From NCBI RefSeq assembly GCF_016056305.1, contig NZ_JAECZC010000097.1:1-56121 (forward strand): DNA of 56,121 nucleotides, written 5' to 3'. The notes beneath the pieces are model-generated. The model did no database searches, was not told where the DNA came from, and saw only the letters and a list, made by a program, of their open reading frames with translations. The DNA is from Amazonocrinis nigriterrae CENA67 (lineage in GTDB: Bacteria; Cyanobacteriota; Cyanobacteriia; Cyanobacteriales; Nostocaceae). Below, piece by piece: positions 44,561 to 53,711 of this stretch. Numbering within the stretch: the stretch's first letter is position 1; each line of letters opens with the position of its first letter. Position numbers and translations under genes: made by a program.

Positions 44561-45022
44561 TTATTGTTTAGGTTGAGCAACTGTTGCTTTAACTTCTACT
44601 TTTTTCACACCTTTAATTTCCTTAGCTAAAGGTTCAATTTTAGCCAACTGCTGCTGATTACCTACAGTTCCTCCTACTGTAACAGTTCCATTTTCTGCTG
44701 CTTTAACTGTTAGCGCGCTATTGGGTATGTTAGCTTCCAATTTAGATCTTACTTCGCTTGCTAAGTCACCTGTGGCTCTGTTTGTCTCGTCACCTGCAAC
44801 TTTATTCCGTTCTTCACGAGCGCGAATATCTTCATTTAATTGTCTTCTACGGAGTAAACTTTGAGCATCTTGTTGAGCAGCTTCTGTTGCTTTTACATCT
44901 GGTGTTTGTGCAGCTTCATTAGGATTATTAGGTGCAGATTCACTTGTTTTAGAAGGGTTTTGACAAGCTACAGCACCAAAAACTAAAAGAAAACTAATTA
45001 AGAAAGGAGTTAGCTTTTGCAT
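44561..45022 (-). CDS. BON-domain lipoprotein
   Basis: 153 residues from ATG 45022; the longer frame from 45073 would bury the signal peptide. Start MQKLTPFLISFLLVFGAVAC carries a lipobox (GAVAC), so the protein is probably an envelope lipoprotein. After a Gln/Ala/Asn-rich linker a single BON domain spans about 85-150: ASEVRSKLEANIPNSALTVKAAENGTVTVGGTVGNQQQLAKIEPLAKEIKGVKKVEV. BON domains bind phospholipid or peptidoglycan-associated surfaces and often respond to osmotic or envelope stress. Its neighbours are the CAAD protein and a large 17M-type stress protein. Confidence 0.85.
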   Translation of the reverse strand: MQKLTPFLISFLLVFGAVACQNPSKTSESAPNNPNEAAQTPDVKATEAAQQDAQSLLRRRQLNEDIRAREERNKVAGDETNRATGDLASEVRSKLEANIPNSALTVKAAENGTVTVGGTVGNQQQLAKIEPLAKEIKGVKKVEVKATVAQPKQ

Positions 45023-45252
45023 ATTTTTAATTATTGATAGAAACGTGAAAGTTTGAGAATTTGTGTGTTGCATATTTTGGGGATGAATCTGTAACTCGGC
45101 GTTATATTTTGCTGAGGCAAGATATTTAATGCCACAAGGTCATCCCTAAATTTTGCAACGTTGAATTTGTTGATGTTTGAGGCTATGGCAATGAGCAAGT
45201 TTTGGTGTGCTTGCTCTTTGCACAGATGTGTATTAGTTAAAACTAACTGGCG

Positions 45253-46857
45253 TTAGATTTTTGCATCTCGGTGGTCAATAATCACGACTGAGGGGTCATC
45301 ACGATCGCTTGTTACAGAGTAAGATGGGGAAGAGCGATCGCTAACTCGGTCAAAATTATGGTGATGCTCTCTATCTAAATCGGGAGCGTCATAGATACCA
45401 TATTCTTCAATACCTCGCCGTCTGAGAATTGCTTCGGCGTGGTTGATTTCGGTTTCTGTACCATCTACTATGACTATATAATCGCCTTTATTAAAGCGAT
45501 CATTATATACTCGCGCCCGGTCTTCGGGAATACCTAAACCAACGAGTGCGCCAACAATACCGCCAGCTGCTGCACCGATAGCACCACCAGCTATAGTCGT
45601 GGCTATGGTCGTTGCTACTGCACCGCCTGCAATTATTGGCCCTATTCCTGGAATTGCTAAAGCACCAAGACCAACTAATAAGCCTCCTAAACCGCCTAGT
45701 GCGCCACCTGTAGCAGCTCCGGCTTTTGCTCCTTCATCTGCTTTATTGCCCACACCGGCGTTATGATGACCATTTGTATCTTTGCCTAGAAGCGAAACTT
45801 TGGTCATGGGAAAACCAGCATCTCTAAGTTCAGTTAGTGCTGCTTCTGCATCCCGGTGATGAGAAAATACACCAATTGCCCGTCTCTTTCTTTGCAAACC
45901 GACATTGGTATTGGTAGTATCGATAGTACTGGTGCGATCGCTTGGGCTATAAATTTCCCAATGTTGAATTCCATGCCGACTCAAAATCGCCGCAGCCCGT
46001 TGGATATCAACATCTGTACCACTGACGCTGACAATGTAGTCGCCTTGATTAATCCGCTCATTATAGAAGTGAGTGCGGGGATCTGGTAGTCCTATTCTAA
46101 TAGGATCAAAGCGATTGCTAACATTAACACCTACCAAAGATTCACGATGTAAAGGCTCTCTATGAATTAAAGAAATTTGGCTCAAAGGAAAGCCTGCATT
46201 TCGCAAGTCTTTAATTGCTGCTTCTGCATCTTCCAGGTGAGAAAAATAACCTATAGCATGTTTGTTATAAGTAACATCTCGATGGGCAACATCGGCAGTT
46301 GCATAGTCAGTAGTGGGATGGTCATAAACCCCAAACTCTTCAACACGGTGTCTCTTGAAAATTGCTTCTATTGTAGCAATTTCCGCATCTGTACCATCTA
46401 TAATTACTAAATAGTGGCCTCGTTCAACTCTTTCGTTATAAACTCTGGCTCGCTCTTCAGGTATTCCTAAACCAATTAATGCTCCAATTAAACTACCCGC
46501 TGCTGCACCAATACCAGCACCAGCGATAGTTGTAGCGAGGGTAGTTGCTGTTGCTCCTGCAAGCATAATTGGCCCTATACCTGGAATTGCTAAGGTGCCA
46601 AGACCAACTAATAAGCCAGTTAAACCACCTAAAACACCGCCAGTAACCGCCCCTGTTGCTGCACCTTCATCAGACTTATCACCGACTCGTTCTTGCACTG
46701 GAGTACCAGCAATATCGTCTCTGCGGTCTGCATCCTTAGCAATAACAGAAACTCTGTCCATTGAAAAGCCAGAATTTTTTAATTCATGCAGTGCTTGTTC
46801 AACGTCTGTGCGATTAGAAAATACACCTATAGCACGTCTTCTTACACTTATTACCAT
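45253..46857 (-). CDS. three-module general-stress-protein 17M-like protein with glycine zippers
   Basis: 534 residues from ATG 46857, which has a strong AGGAGG 6-8 bases upstream; the frame extends to 46953 but without support. Three modules start with RRAIGVFSNRTDVEQALHEL (near 7), KHAIGYFSHLEDAEAAIKDL (near 197) and RRAIGVFSHHRDAEAALTEL (near 320), like the 17M/YflT stress domain. Modules 1 and 3 each contain a glycine-zipper membrane segment (GGLTGLLVGLGTLAIPGIGP and its copy) followed by GLGIPEERARVYNERVERGHYLVI; module 2 lacks the zipper but keeps FYNERINQGDYIV. The tail is Asp/Ser-rich. Probably membrane-associated; role in stress unknown. Internal duplication is evident. Confidence 0.87.
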   Translation of the reverse strand: MVISVRRRAIGVFSNRTDVEQALHELKNSGFSMDRVSVIAKDADRRDDIAGTPVQERVGDKSDEGAATGAVTGGVLGGLTGLLVGLGTLAIPGIGPIMLAGATATTLATTIAGAGIGAAAGSLIGALIGLGIPEERARVYNERVERGHYLVIIDGTDAEIATIEAIFKRHRVEEFGVYDHPTTDYATADVAHRDVTYNKHAIGYFSHLEDAEAAIKDLRNAGFPLSQISLIHREPLHRESLVGVNVSNRFDPIRIGLPDPRTHFYNERINQGDYIVSVSGTDVDIQRAAAILSRHGIQHWEIYSPSDRTSTIDTTNTNVGLQRKRRAIGVFSHHRDAEAALTELRDAGFPMTKVSLLGKDTNGHHNAGVGNKADEGAKAGAATGGALGGLGGLLVGLGALAIPGIGPIIAGGAVATTIATTIAGGAIGAAAGGIVGALVGLGIPEDRARVYNDRFNKGDYIVIVDGTETEINHAEAILRRRGIEEYGIYDAPDLDREHHHNFDRVSDRSSPSYSVTSDRDDPSVVIIDHRDAKI

Positions 46858-47904
46858 ATAACTCCTCCTACAATAACATAATGTTTTAAGTGCATTATTA
46901 CTATTGATGGCACTACATTTAATTAACACTAATTTTTCTAAAAAAAACATCAATCTCTTGGGAGAAGTTTTATCTCTATCATTAGATATAGGGAAAGATA
47001 TTAGCTATCTAAATTAAGTTTTAGCCGATATATTATATAATTTGCAAATCATAGATATCACATTTATAAATGTACTCTTTTATATATTTTATTTACATAA
47101 ATAACTAGCAACAAATAAATATATTAGCTAATATTTACACCTCTAAAAGTGAGGAATAAAACTCTTGAATATTCATCTTGAGAGAGCTTTACTATTAGCT
47201 TAAACAGAACTTACACAAAGGTAACGTATTTTGCTTATGTGAGTGTAGCAAAGCAATCCTAGTCTTGAGGAGATTGCTTTGCTACACTCTATTCCACTCA
47301 TAATGACCAATCATTGCTGCGTAAGTTCTATTAATGTGAGTTCGATAAGCGCTGTTTTGACCTCTCCCCCAACCCCTCTCCTACGAGGAGAGGAGAGTAA
47401 AACCGTGATTTTTTCGTTTCTCCTCCCTTGCCTAAAAGAAGAGTAAGACCGGGAGGGAGAGATTCATCTAACTCAAGTTAGTTCCTATTAAAAATAAATT
47501 TCTAGGTTGTTTTTGCAACTCTTGCAAAATTTAAGTATAAAAAAGATTAATTAGGTAATAGAATGAGCTACCACATGAACTTCTGTGCAGCTACAGAGAG
47601 TTCATAAAATAAACTGCACAGGCAATTTTTATCTTTATTCTGTTTTTTGTACAATGGTATTTTTTATTTTAAAATTACCAAAAATTATCATTTTTATTAT
47701 AATTTAGTATTATTTATTTTACTGAAATTATACCTTAAGTAGCATATAAGCTACCTAATTAGTAAGGGGAAAACATTACTTATATTATATAGAGTTATGA
47801 CTAAAGAGGGTGTAAGACAAGATAATTCTATATTTAGACTGAGAGATAAGACATTTCTTACAGAAATGGTTATTTCATGCATTAATCGACAGGAAGAAAA
47901 TACT
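46858..47904. other. long intergenic region between divergent stress-type genes
   Basis: About 1 kb, AT-rich at both ends. It contains the MITE at 47206-47329 and a repeat with hairpin CCTCTCCT-ACG-AGGAGAGG at 47375-47393 within CCCCTCTCC-rich sequence. Promoters for the divergent 17M-type and repeat-protein genes should lie in it. No RNA gene recognised. Confidence 0.6.
47206..47329. mobile_element. MITE-like element with AGAACTTACRCA ends
   Basis: Left end AGAACTTACACA (47206-47217) and right end TGCGTAAGTTCT (47318-47329) are inverted repeats with one mismatch. Inside, GAGTGTAGCAAAGCAATC (47241-47258) and its exact complement (47272-47289) form an 18-bp stem. The right border is followed by TA, the left by CA, consistent with a mutated TA duplication. 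Partial ends of this type occur at 33109 and 38069. Confidence 0.7.
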
Positions 47905-50900
47905 ATGTTTCATAGTTTTGAACCTATGTTGGGATGGAGTTGCTTAACTTTTGTCATAGCACCCATCAACTCAGTGCAAAATGTTCTCAATCCAGAAGAA
48001 GGAACTCTTGTTTTTTCTAGTTCTAAATTTTTAGTGGCACTATTAGCTGGGACTTTGATGGCATTTGCTTTTCAATTTCTATTGACTAACTTTTCAGTTG
48101 CTGTTGGAATCTCATCCTTGGGAAGAGACTCTGATGACTATGAGTCAGAAAGTTGGGGTCATAAAATTCGTGAAATTGAAGGGAAAGTTGGTATTTGGGC
48201 AATAATCACCGCAAGTATTGCGTTATTCAGTGCTTCTTTTTTAGCAGTAAAACTGACTGTAATTGAAAGTGCTATTCTAGGAGCAATTATCGGTGTAGTC
48301 ATTTGGTCTACCTACTTTTCATTAGTAGTTTGGTTGGGTTCATCAGCAGCAGGTTCCTTAATTAGTTCTATCATTAGTACTGCTAGTTCAGGATGGCAAA
48401 CCTTGATGGGTAATGCAACTGATACCATCAGGACTAATACTATCAAAAGAGAGATTGTTTCTACTGCTGAAGAAGTAACAGCCGCAGTTCGCCGCGAGTT
48501 AACTTCAGGTTTTGACCCTGAAAGTATTGCTAATAAGTTACAAAATTCCTTGGCTTCTGTACAAATACCTCAGTTAAACTTAGAGGAAATTCGCCATCAA
48601 TTTGATCAGATATTGAGCGATGTAGATTTACAAGCGATCACTAACAGCAATCTACTACAAAATATTAATCGCCAGACATTTGTTGATTTAGTCAGTAATC
48701 GGACAAATTTATCAAAAGAAAATATCAATCAAATTGCTGAGCAACTAGAAAATGCTTGGAAACAAGCTTCATCTCGCACAAATCCGACTGAACAAGTAAT
48801 TAATTTATTGAAATCTGCCACTCCTGAAGAGTTGAAATCAGAAAATTTAGGTGAAAGGCTGCAACAATTGGTAGGAACCAGAACAAATGGTAATGGCAGT
48901 AATGGTGGTAGAAATGGTGTGATTAAGCAAGCCATGCAATATGGCTTGAGTGCTGCTGTTCCAGCAGTGCTAGATAGAGTCAATCTCTCAGATATTGATG
49001 TGGGTAAAATCACGACTCAACTACAAAAGTTGAAACAAAACGTTCAAGACATAGATGTCGATAAAATTACCCACGAATTGCAAAAGTTCACAGATAAAAC
49101 TGCTGAACAAATATCTCAAAGATTGCCAAAGCCAACATCTAATATCAAAAAAGATGTAGAAGACTACATCCTGAATTCTTTTCCTTGGCATTTCAATCGC
49201 ATTTCACTTAAAGATGAATTCCAAGAAGTCATTTATGATCAAAATGCAGACCCTGCAACCATCAGACAAGAATTACAAAAAATTAATCAAGATGATTTTG
49301 TCAACTTGCTAACCCAGCGAGGTGATATTAGCGAAGTTAGGGTACAGGAAATTGCCCAACAAATGGAAAGCGTCCGTCAAGAAGTTTTAGAACTTGTGCA
49401 ACAGACTGAAGCACGAGAAAAAGGTCAAGACTTCCGCGTTCGCATCGAAAATTATTTGCGTTCTACAGGAAAAGAAGAACTCAAACCAGAAGCAATTGAG
49501 CAAAACTTTACTAGATTGCTAGAAGATCCAGAAGCTAGTTTTGAAGATTTACAAGCTCGTTTCTCAGAAATTGACCGCGATACTTTTATACAATTGCTTC
49601 AGCAACGTCAAGACTTTAATGAAGAAGAAGCTCATAATATTGTTAGTCAAATCGAACGCACCCGCGATAACGTCTTGAATCGTGCTAGAGAACTGCAAGA
49701 ACAAGCAACAACTAAAGCCAATGAACTACGGCAAAGGGTTGAAGAATACCTACGCAATACTAATAAGGAAGAATTGAATCCTGAAGGTATCAAGCATGAT
49801 TTTAGAACTTTACTAGAAGACCCGCAAGTAGGAATTAGTTTGTTGCGATCGCGCCTCTCACAATTTGATCGTGATACATTTGTACAACTCCTCTCTCAGC
49901 GTCAAGATTTGAGCGAAGAGCAAGTAAATCAAATCCTAGATACTTTAGAATCAGTACGAGATAGTATTTTACAAGCACCGCAAGCAGTAGCACAACGGGC
50001 AAAACAACAGTACGAACAAACCACAACAGCCTTAGCTGAATATCTCCGCAAAACCAACTTAGAAGAACTCAACCCGGAAGGTATTAGACGAGATTTAGAA
50101 ACATTACTGGCTAAACCGCAAGAAGGTGCTGCTGCATTGCGCGATCGCTTGTCGCAAGTTGATCGAGAAACTTTGGTCAAATTGCTCAGCCAACGCCAAG
50201 ACTTGAGCGAAGAACAAGTTAATCAGATCATTGACCGGGTACAAGAAGCCATTAATAATATTATCAGAGCGCCGCGACGTTTAGCAAGCCGTACCGCTGA
50301 ACGAGTTGCAGACTTTCAAGCCAATCTCGAAGACTACCTGCGTCATACCAATAAAGAAGAACTCAACCCAGAAGGTATTAAGCGCGATTTGCAATTGCTG
50401 TTCCAAGATCCACGTACAGGAATTGCAAGTTTAGGCGATCGCGTTTCTCAATTCGACCGTTCTACACTTGTAGCGTTGCTATCTCAAAGAGGCGACATTT
50501 CCGAAGAAGAAGCCAACCGCATAGTGGATCAAATTGAGTCTGTGCGTAACTCTGTAGTTGAGCAATACCAACAGATTCAGCAAAGAGTACAATCTGTGAT
50601 TGATGGAATTTTTGCTAGAATTCGCAACTATCTTAATTCTCTGGATCGTCCAGAACTGAAATACGAGAATCTCAAAGAAGACTTTGCCAAATTGTTTGAC
50701 GATCCCCAAGCTGGATTTGAAGCATTGCGCGATCGCCTCAGTCAATTTGATCGTAACACCTTAGTTGCTATCCTCAGTTCTCGTGAGGATATTTCCCAGG
50801 AAGATGCTAACCGTATTATCAACCAAATAGAAGCAGCGCGCGATAGCGTACTGCACAGAGCCGAACGCATCCAGCAAGAAGCGCAAAAACGCCTCAAAGG

Positions 50901-51051
50901 TATCCAACAGCAAGCTCAAAAGCAAGCTGAAGAAACCAAGAAAACCGTGGCCCGTGCTGCTTGGTGGCTATTTGGTACAGCTTTCACATCCTTGTTAGCC
51001 AGTGCTATTGCTGGAGCGATCGCTGTTAAAGACATAGCTTGGCCTGGATAA
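47905..51051 (+). CDS. large membrane protein with six tandem helical repeats
   Basis: 1048 residues from ATG 47905, preferred because AGGAAG lies eight bases upstream; the frame is open from ATG 47797. Three or four membrane helices lie near 42-70, 97-120 and 122-152, then a long helical, coiled-coil-rich region and a last helix near 1017-1042 (WWLFGTAFTSLLASAIAGAIAV). From base 49162 six repeats follow, each opening with a YLRxTNKEELNPEGI-like motif and containing SRLSQFDRDTFVQLLSQRQDLSEEQVNQI. Units 2-6 begin at 49450, 49744, 50038, 50332 and 50626, an exact 294-bp period (98 codons). Function unknown; topology suggests a membrane-tethered rod between two anchors. Repeat regularity implies duplication and strong length constraint. 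Confidence 0.85.
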   Translation: MFHSFEPMLGWSCLTFVIAPINSVQNVLNPEEGTLVFSSSKFLVALLAGTLMAFAFQFLLTNFSVAVGISSLGRDSDDYESESWGHKIREIEGKVGIWAIITASIALFSASFLAVKLTVIESAILGAIIGVVIWSTYFSLVVWLGSSAAGSLISSIISTASSGWQTLMGNATDTIRTNTIKREIVSTAEEVTAAVRRELTSGFDPESIANKLQNSLASVQIPQLNLEEIRHQFDQILSDVDLQAITNSNLLQNINRQTFVDLVSNRTNLSKENINQIAEQLENAWKQASSRTNPTEQVINLLKSATPEELKSENLGERLQQLVGTRTNGNGSNGGRNGVIKQAMQYGLSAAVPAVLDRVNLSDIDVGKITTQLQKLKQNVQDIDVDKITHELQKFTDKTAEQISQRLPKPTSNIKKDVEDYILNSFPWHFNRISLKDEFQEVIYDQNADPATIRQELQKINQDDFVNLLTQRGDISEVRVQEIAQQMESVRQEVLELVQQTEAREKGQDFRVRIENYLRSTGKEELKPEAIEQNFTRLLEDPEASFEDLQARFSEIDRDTFIQLLQQRQDFNEEEAHNIVSQIERTRDNVLNRARELQEQATTKANELRQRVEEYLRNTNKEELNPEGIKHDFRTLLEDPQVGISLLRSRLSQFDRDTFVQLLSQRQDLSEEQVNQILDTLESVRDSILQAPQAVAQRAKQQYEQTTTALAEYLRKTNLEELNPEGIRRDLETLLAKPQEGAAALRDRLSQVDRETLVKLLSQRQDLSEEQVNQIIDRVQEAINNIIRAPRRLASRTAERVADFQANLEDYLRHTNKEELNPEGIKRDLQLLFQDPRTGIASLGDRVSQFDRSTLVALLSQRGDISEEEANRIVDQIESVRNSVVEQYQQIQQRVQSVIDGIFARIRNYLNSLDRPELKYENLKEDFAKLFDDPQAGFEALRDRLSQFDRNTLVAILSSREDISQEDANRIINQIEAARDSVLHRAERIQQEAQKRLKGIQQQAQKQAEETKKTVARAAWWLFGTAFTSLLASAIAGAIAVKDIAWPG

Positions 51052-51089
51052 CTTCTCTCTTTTATTCGGGAATTTCTCATAGTAAATAC

Positions 51090-51130
51090 AAGTGACATTC
51101 AATCTCAACGATTGAATGTCACTTTGTTTT
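51090..51130 (+). terminator. intrinsic terminator after the repeat protein gene
   Basis: AAGTGACATTCAATC (51090-51104) and exact complement (51110-51124), loop TCAAC, then TGTTTTG. It lies 38 bases after the stop. Confidence 0.88.
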
Positions 51131-51440
51131 GACCATACCACTTTTTAGGTTTTAGATTTATTCCTAGGTAGTTTTTGGGACTAGTGCCAAATTTAAGATT
51201 TTGGATTATTTTTTCAGTTTTAGCAAGACTACTACTATACCTGCTATCAAATCCTTCATCTCAAATTCAAAAATAATTTATTTTTGTAAACTGTACTTAG
51301 GTATTTATCAATACATGTGATAAATATCACTTATATTATAAATTAACGTCACTGACTGTTTAGTCGGTTAACACTTAAAATTTCTATATAAATTATACAA
51401 AAATTAATTTAACTCAATAATGGGCAGTTTGGGGAGTACT

Positions 51441-51590
51441 ATGAAGGTCGACAAACTTATACAAGCAGCTATTGTAACTTTTGCTCTTAGCGTATTTACA
51501 GGCATAAATAGGTCTTTTTCAAGCCAAATAACCAGTAAAACCGACTTGAACAACGAAATAGTCTTAAATTTAAATCAGGTACAAAAGTAA
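51441..51590 (+). CDS. small 49-residue protein, possibly exported
   Basis: ATG 51441 with GGGGAG five bases upstream. The N-terminus MKVDKLIQAAIVTFALSVF is signal-peptide-like (Lys residues then a hydrophobic stretch), followed by a polar tail (SSQITSKTDLNNEIVLNLNQ). Too short to assign; it was found by reading the 648-base gap after the repeat protein gene and may be a small secreted or membrane peptide. The rest of this gap (51125-51440) is AT-rich with nothing recognisable. Confidence 0.5.
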   Translation: MKVDKLIQAAIVTFALSVFTGINRSFSSQITSKTDLNNEIVLNLNQVQK

Positions 51591-51699
51591 TATATACAAC
51601 TACAGTGGGCAAAATATCCAGATTACTCATATCATAGGCTGGAGTATAAATCTATTAGCCAAATTTAAATATTGAGTAAAATATTTTGCCAAACTGAGT

Positions 51700-52470
51700 A
51701 TGAAAAGCCAAATTTTAGCCATAGCTACATTTTTAACCACAATCAACCTAACAGCGATCGCTCAAGCAGCAAATTTTGAACAAGTTAGACAATTATTGGC
51801 AACCAAAGAATGTCAAAACTGCGACCTGACAGGTGCAGGTTTAGTGATGGCTGATTTATCTGGAGCGAATTTAAGCGGTGCTAATCTTACAGGTGCTAAC
51901 CTCAGCCGTGCTAACTTGAGTGGTGCTGATTTGAGGGGAGCGAATTTAAGCGGTGCTAGTTTATTTGGGGTTAACCTCAGCGAAGCTAAGTTAAGTGGTG
52001 CAAATCTAGCTGGTGCTGATTTGAGAAACACCTATTTAGTCAATGCAGAATTTAATAGTGTTTACCTCAACGGTGCTAATTTGCAAGGTGCAGTTGGTAT
52101 CCCATTGCAAATTGCTCAACCAGAGGAATTCTACGCTTGGGGTGTAGCCGAAGCGGAAAAAGGTAACCACCAGCAAGCAATTAACTATTTTAATCAAGCG
52201 ATCGCAGCTAGACCCGAATACGCAGGTGCTTACTTAGCTCGTGGTGTTGCTTATTATCAAATCTTTGACCGCCAACGTGCATTTCAAGACGCTCAAATCG
52301 CTGAAAAACTGTTTACAACCCAAAAAAATGACCCTGGAATGCAAATGGCACAGGCTTTTATGAAAGAATTACAAACACCCTACACAGAGAAAGTCAGTAC
52401 TGGAAAGCCTAGTTTTTTCAACTTTTTAGGAAGTCTCGGTTCAGTCTTGCTGCAATTTTTACCCTTTTAA
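51700..52470 (+). CDS. exported pentapeptide-repeat protein with TPR-like C-terminus
   Basis: 256 residues. A signal peptide (starts MKSQILAIATFLTTINLTAIAQA) is followed by FEQVRQLLATKECQNCDLTGAGL, a known lead-in to about 15 pentapeptide repeats A(D/N)LSGAN (residues about 41-130) that form a right-handed quadrilateral beta-helix. The second part (YAWGVAEAEKGNHQQAINYFNQAIAARPEYAGAYLARG) is a TPR-type pair of helices. Probably periplasmic or lumenal; role unknown, though such proteins are abundant in cyanobacteria. The C-terminus ends in a hydrophobic FFNFLGSLGSVLLQFLPF, which might contact membrane. Confidence 0.88.
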   Translation: MKSQILAIATFLTTINLTAIAQAANFEQVRQLLATKECQNCDLTGAGLVMADLSGANLSGANLTGANLSRANLSGADLRGANLSGASLFGVNLSEAKLSGANLAGADLRNTYLVNAEFNSVYLNGANLQGAVGIPLQIAQPEEFYAWGVAEAEKGNHQQAINYFNQAIAARPEYAGAYLARGVAYYQIFDRQRAFQDAQIAEKLFTTQKNDPGMQMAQAFMKELQTPYTEKVSTGKPSFFNFLGSLGSVLLQFLPF

Positions 52471-52555
52471 AATCAATTTTTATAGATACCAACTTTGCAG
52501 GTATTGCACAAAAATTTTAGGAGCTAAAGTTGTTGTTTCGGATATTGCGTTTGTG

Positions 52556-52583
52556 TATCATGGGATATATCATATTATTATCA
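52556..52583. promoter_or_regulatory. three TATCA direct repeats upstream of the antitoxin gene
   Basis: TATCAT at 52556, TATCAT at 52568 and TATCA at 52579 are spaced 11-12 bases, about one helical turn, and lie 20-50 bases before the antitoxin ATG. They could be an autoregulatory operator; the AT-rich context makes chance possible. Confidence 0.3.
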
Positions 52584-52604
52584 CTAAATTAACCAAAGTC
52601 CACC

Positions 52605-53081
52605 ATGAAGACCATCATATCTGGGCAAAACCTGCCTGTAGAGTCAGTGATGGCTCAAGAAAATGAAACATCCTCCATCAAGCACCTAGAAAAAATTCTC
52701 CAACTTGAAGGCTCTTTAGCAAAATTAGTAGGAAACGGCGAAGAAATTACTATTCCTGAATCGGTTTATCAAGTGTTGCGTCAAGCTGTTCATGCAATGG
52801 CATCAGGTAAAGTAATATCTATAGTCATCCAAGAGCGAGAACTAACGACACAACAAGCTGCTGAAATGCTCAACGTTTCACGCCCCTACCTGATTAAGTT
52901 ATTAGAACAAGGTGAAATTCCTTACATTAGGGTAGGAACACATCGACGTGTTCGTTTTGAGGATTTAATGAAATACAAACAACAGCGGGATAATAAGCGT
53001 AGGAAGGGATTGAAGGAATTGACTGAGTTTCTTCAAGATGAAGGGTTCTACGATGAGGATAGTAGCAAATTAGATCAGTAA
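52605..53081 (+). CDS. HTH (excisionase-type) antitoxin of a PIN toxin module
   Basis: 158 residues. An N-terminal helical region (KHLEKILQLEGSLAKLVGNGEEITIPESVYQVLRQAVHAMASG) precedes an excisionase/MerR-like HTH: LTTQQAAEMLNVSRPYLIKLLEQGEIPYIRVGTHRRVRFEDLMKYKQQ (about 84-130). The C-terminus is charged. This architecture is common for antitoxins paired with PIN-domain toxins, and the toxin ATG follows after a single base. It should bind its toxin and repress the operon. Because the toxin gene is split by IS630, the antitoxin may now be an orphan. ATG 52605 is the first in frame. Confidence 0.85.
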   Translation: MKTIISGQNLPVESVMAQENETSSIKHLEKILQLEGSLAKLVGNGEEITIPESVYQVLRQAVHAMASGKVISIVIQERELTTQQAAEMLNVSRPYLIKLLEQGEIPYIRVGTHRRVRFEDLMKYKQQRDNKRRKGLKELTEFLQDEGFYDEDSSKLDQ

Positions 53082-53345
53082 AATGGCTTCTATCTCTGTT
53101 GTTTTGGACTCCTGCGTGATCTTTCCTATGCTTTTGTGCGATACCCTGTTGCGTGCTGCTGAGGTAGAACCATACCAAATTTATTTTTCACAAGAAATTC
53201 TAGAAGGTGCTACTCGCAACCTTGTAAAGAAGGGAAGGATGACAGAGGACAAAGCAGCACGCTTTCAAGAAATGCTTACAGCGTTTTTCAATTGAATAGA
53301 CACCAAATTTAGTAAACTGAAGGAGCAGCAAAAATACTCATAGTT

Positions 53346-53711
53346 ATGCCGGCTCCCTACTCAACAGATTTACGCCAACGTGTGATAAATGCTTATGAAT
53401 CCAAACAAGGGTCGCAACGCCAATTGGCTGAACGCTTTCAAGTGAGTGTATCCTTCATTAAAAGGTTAATTCGTCGCTATCGAGACACGGGACAGGTGAC
53501 ATCTTTGCCTCATGGAGGAGGTGCGATCGCTAAAATCAGGAATAGTAGTTTGGCAGTAATTGAGCAGTTAGTTGATGAGCAACCAGATGCAATACTTGAA
53601 GAATTATGCTCTGGTTTTGCAGCCAAAAGTGGTGTCGAAGTCAGTGTTACGACTATGCATCGAGCAGTTCAAAGGTTGAAGTTGACCACTAAAAAAAACA
53701 CTATATGCTAG
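53346..53711 (+). CDS. IS630 transposase, N-terminal part (HTH domains)
   Basis: 121 residues. It contains the two helix-turn-helix regions: PYSTDLRQRVINAYESKQGSQRQLAERFQVSVSFIKRLIRRYRDTGQVTSLPHGGG and a second winged-helix region with VSVTTMHRAVQRLKLTTKK. The frame stops at TAG 53709 just after the A8 run at 53691-53698; the catalytic domain lies in the other frame. An A7 reading (transcript slippage or +1 shift) would continue KKTLYASEQDSS into the second part, as expected for a full-length IS630 transposase of about 310 residues. Confidence 0.9.
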   Translation: MPAPYSTDLRQRVINAYESKQGSQRQLAERFQVSVSFIKRLIRRYRDTGQVTSLPHGGGAIAKIRNSSLAVIEQLVDEQPDAILEELCSGFAAKSGVEVSVTTMHRAVQRLKLTTKKNTIC

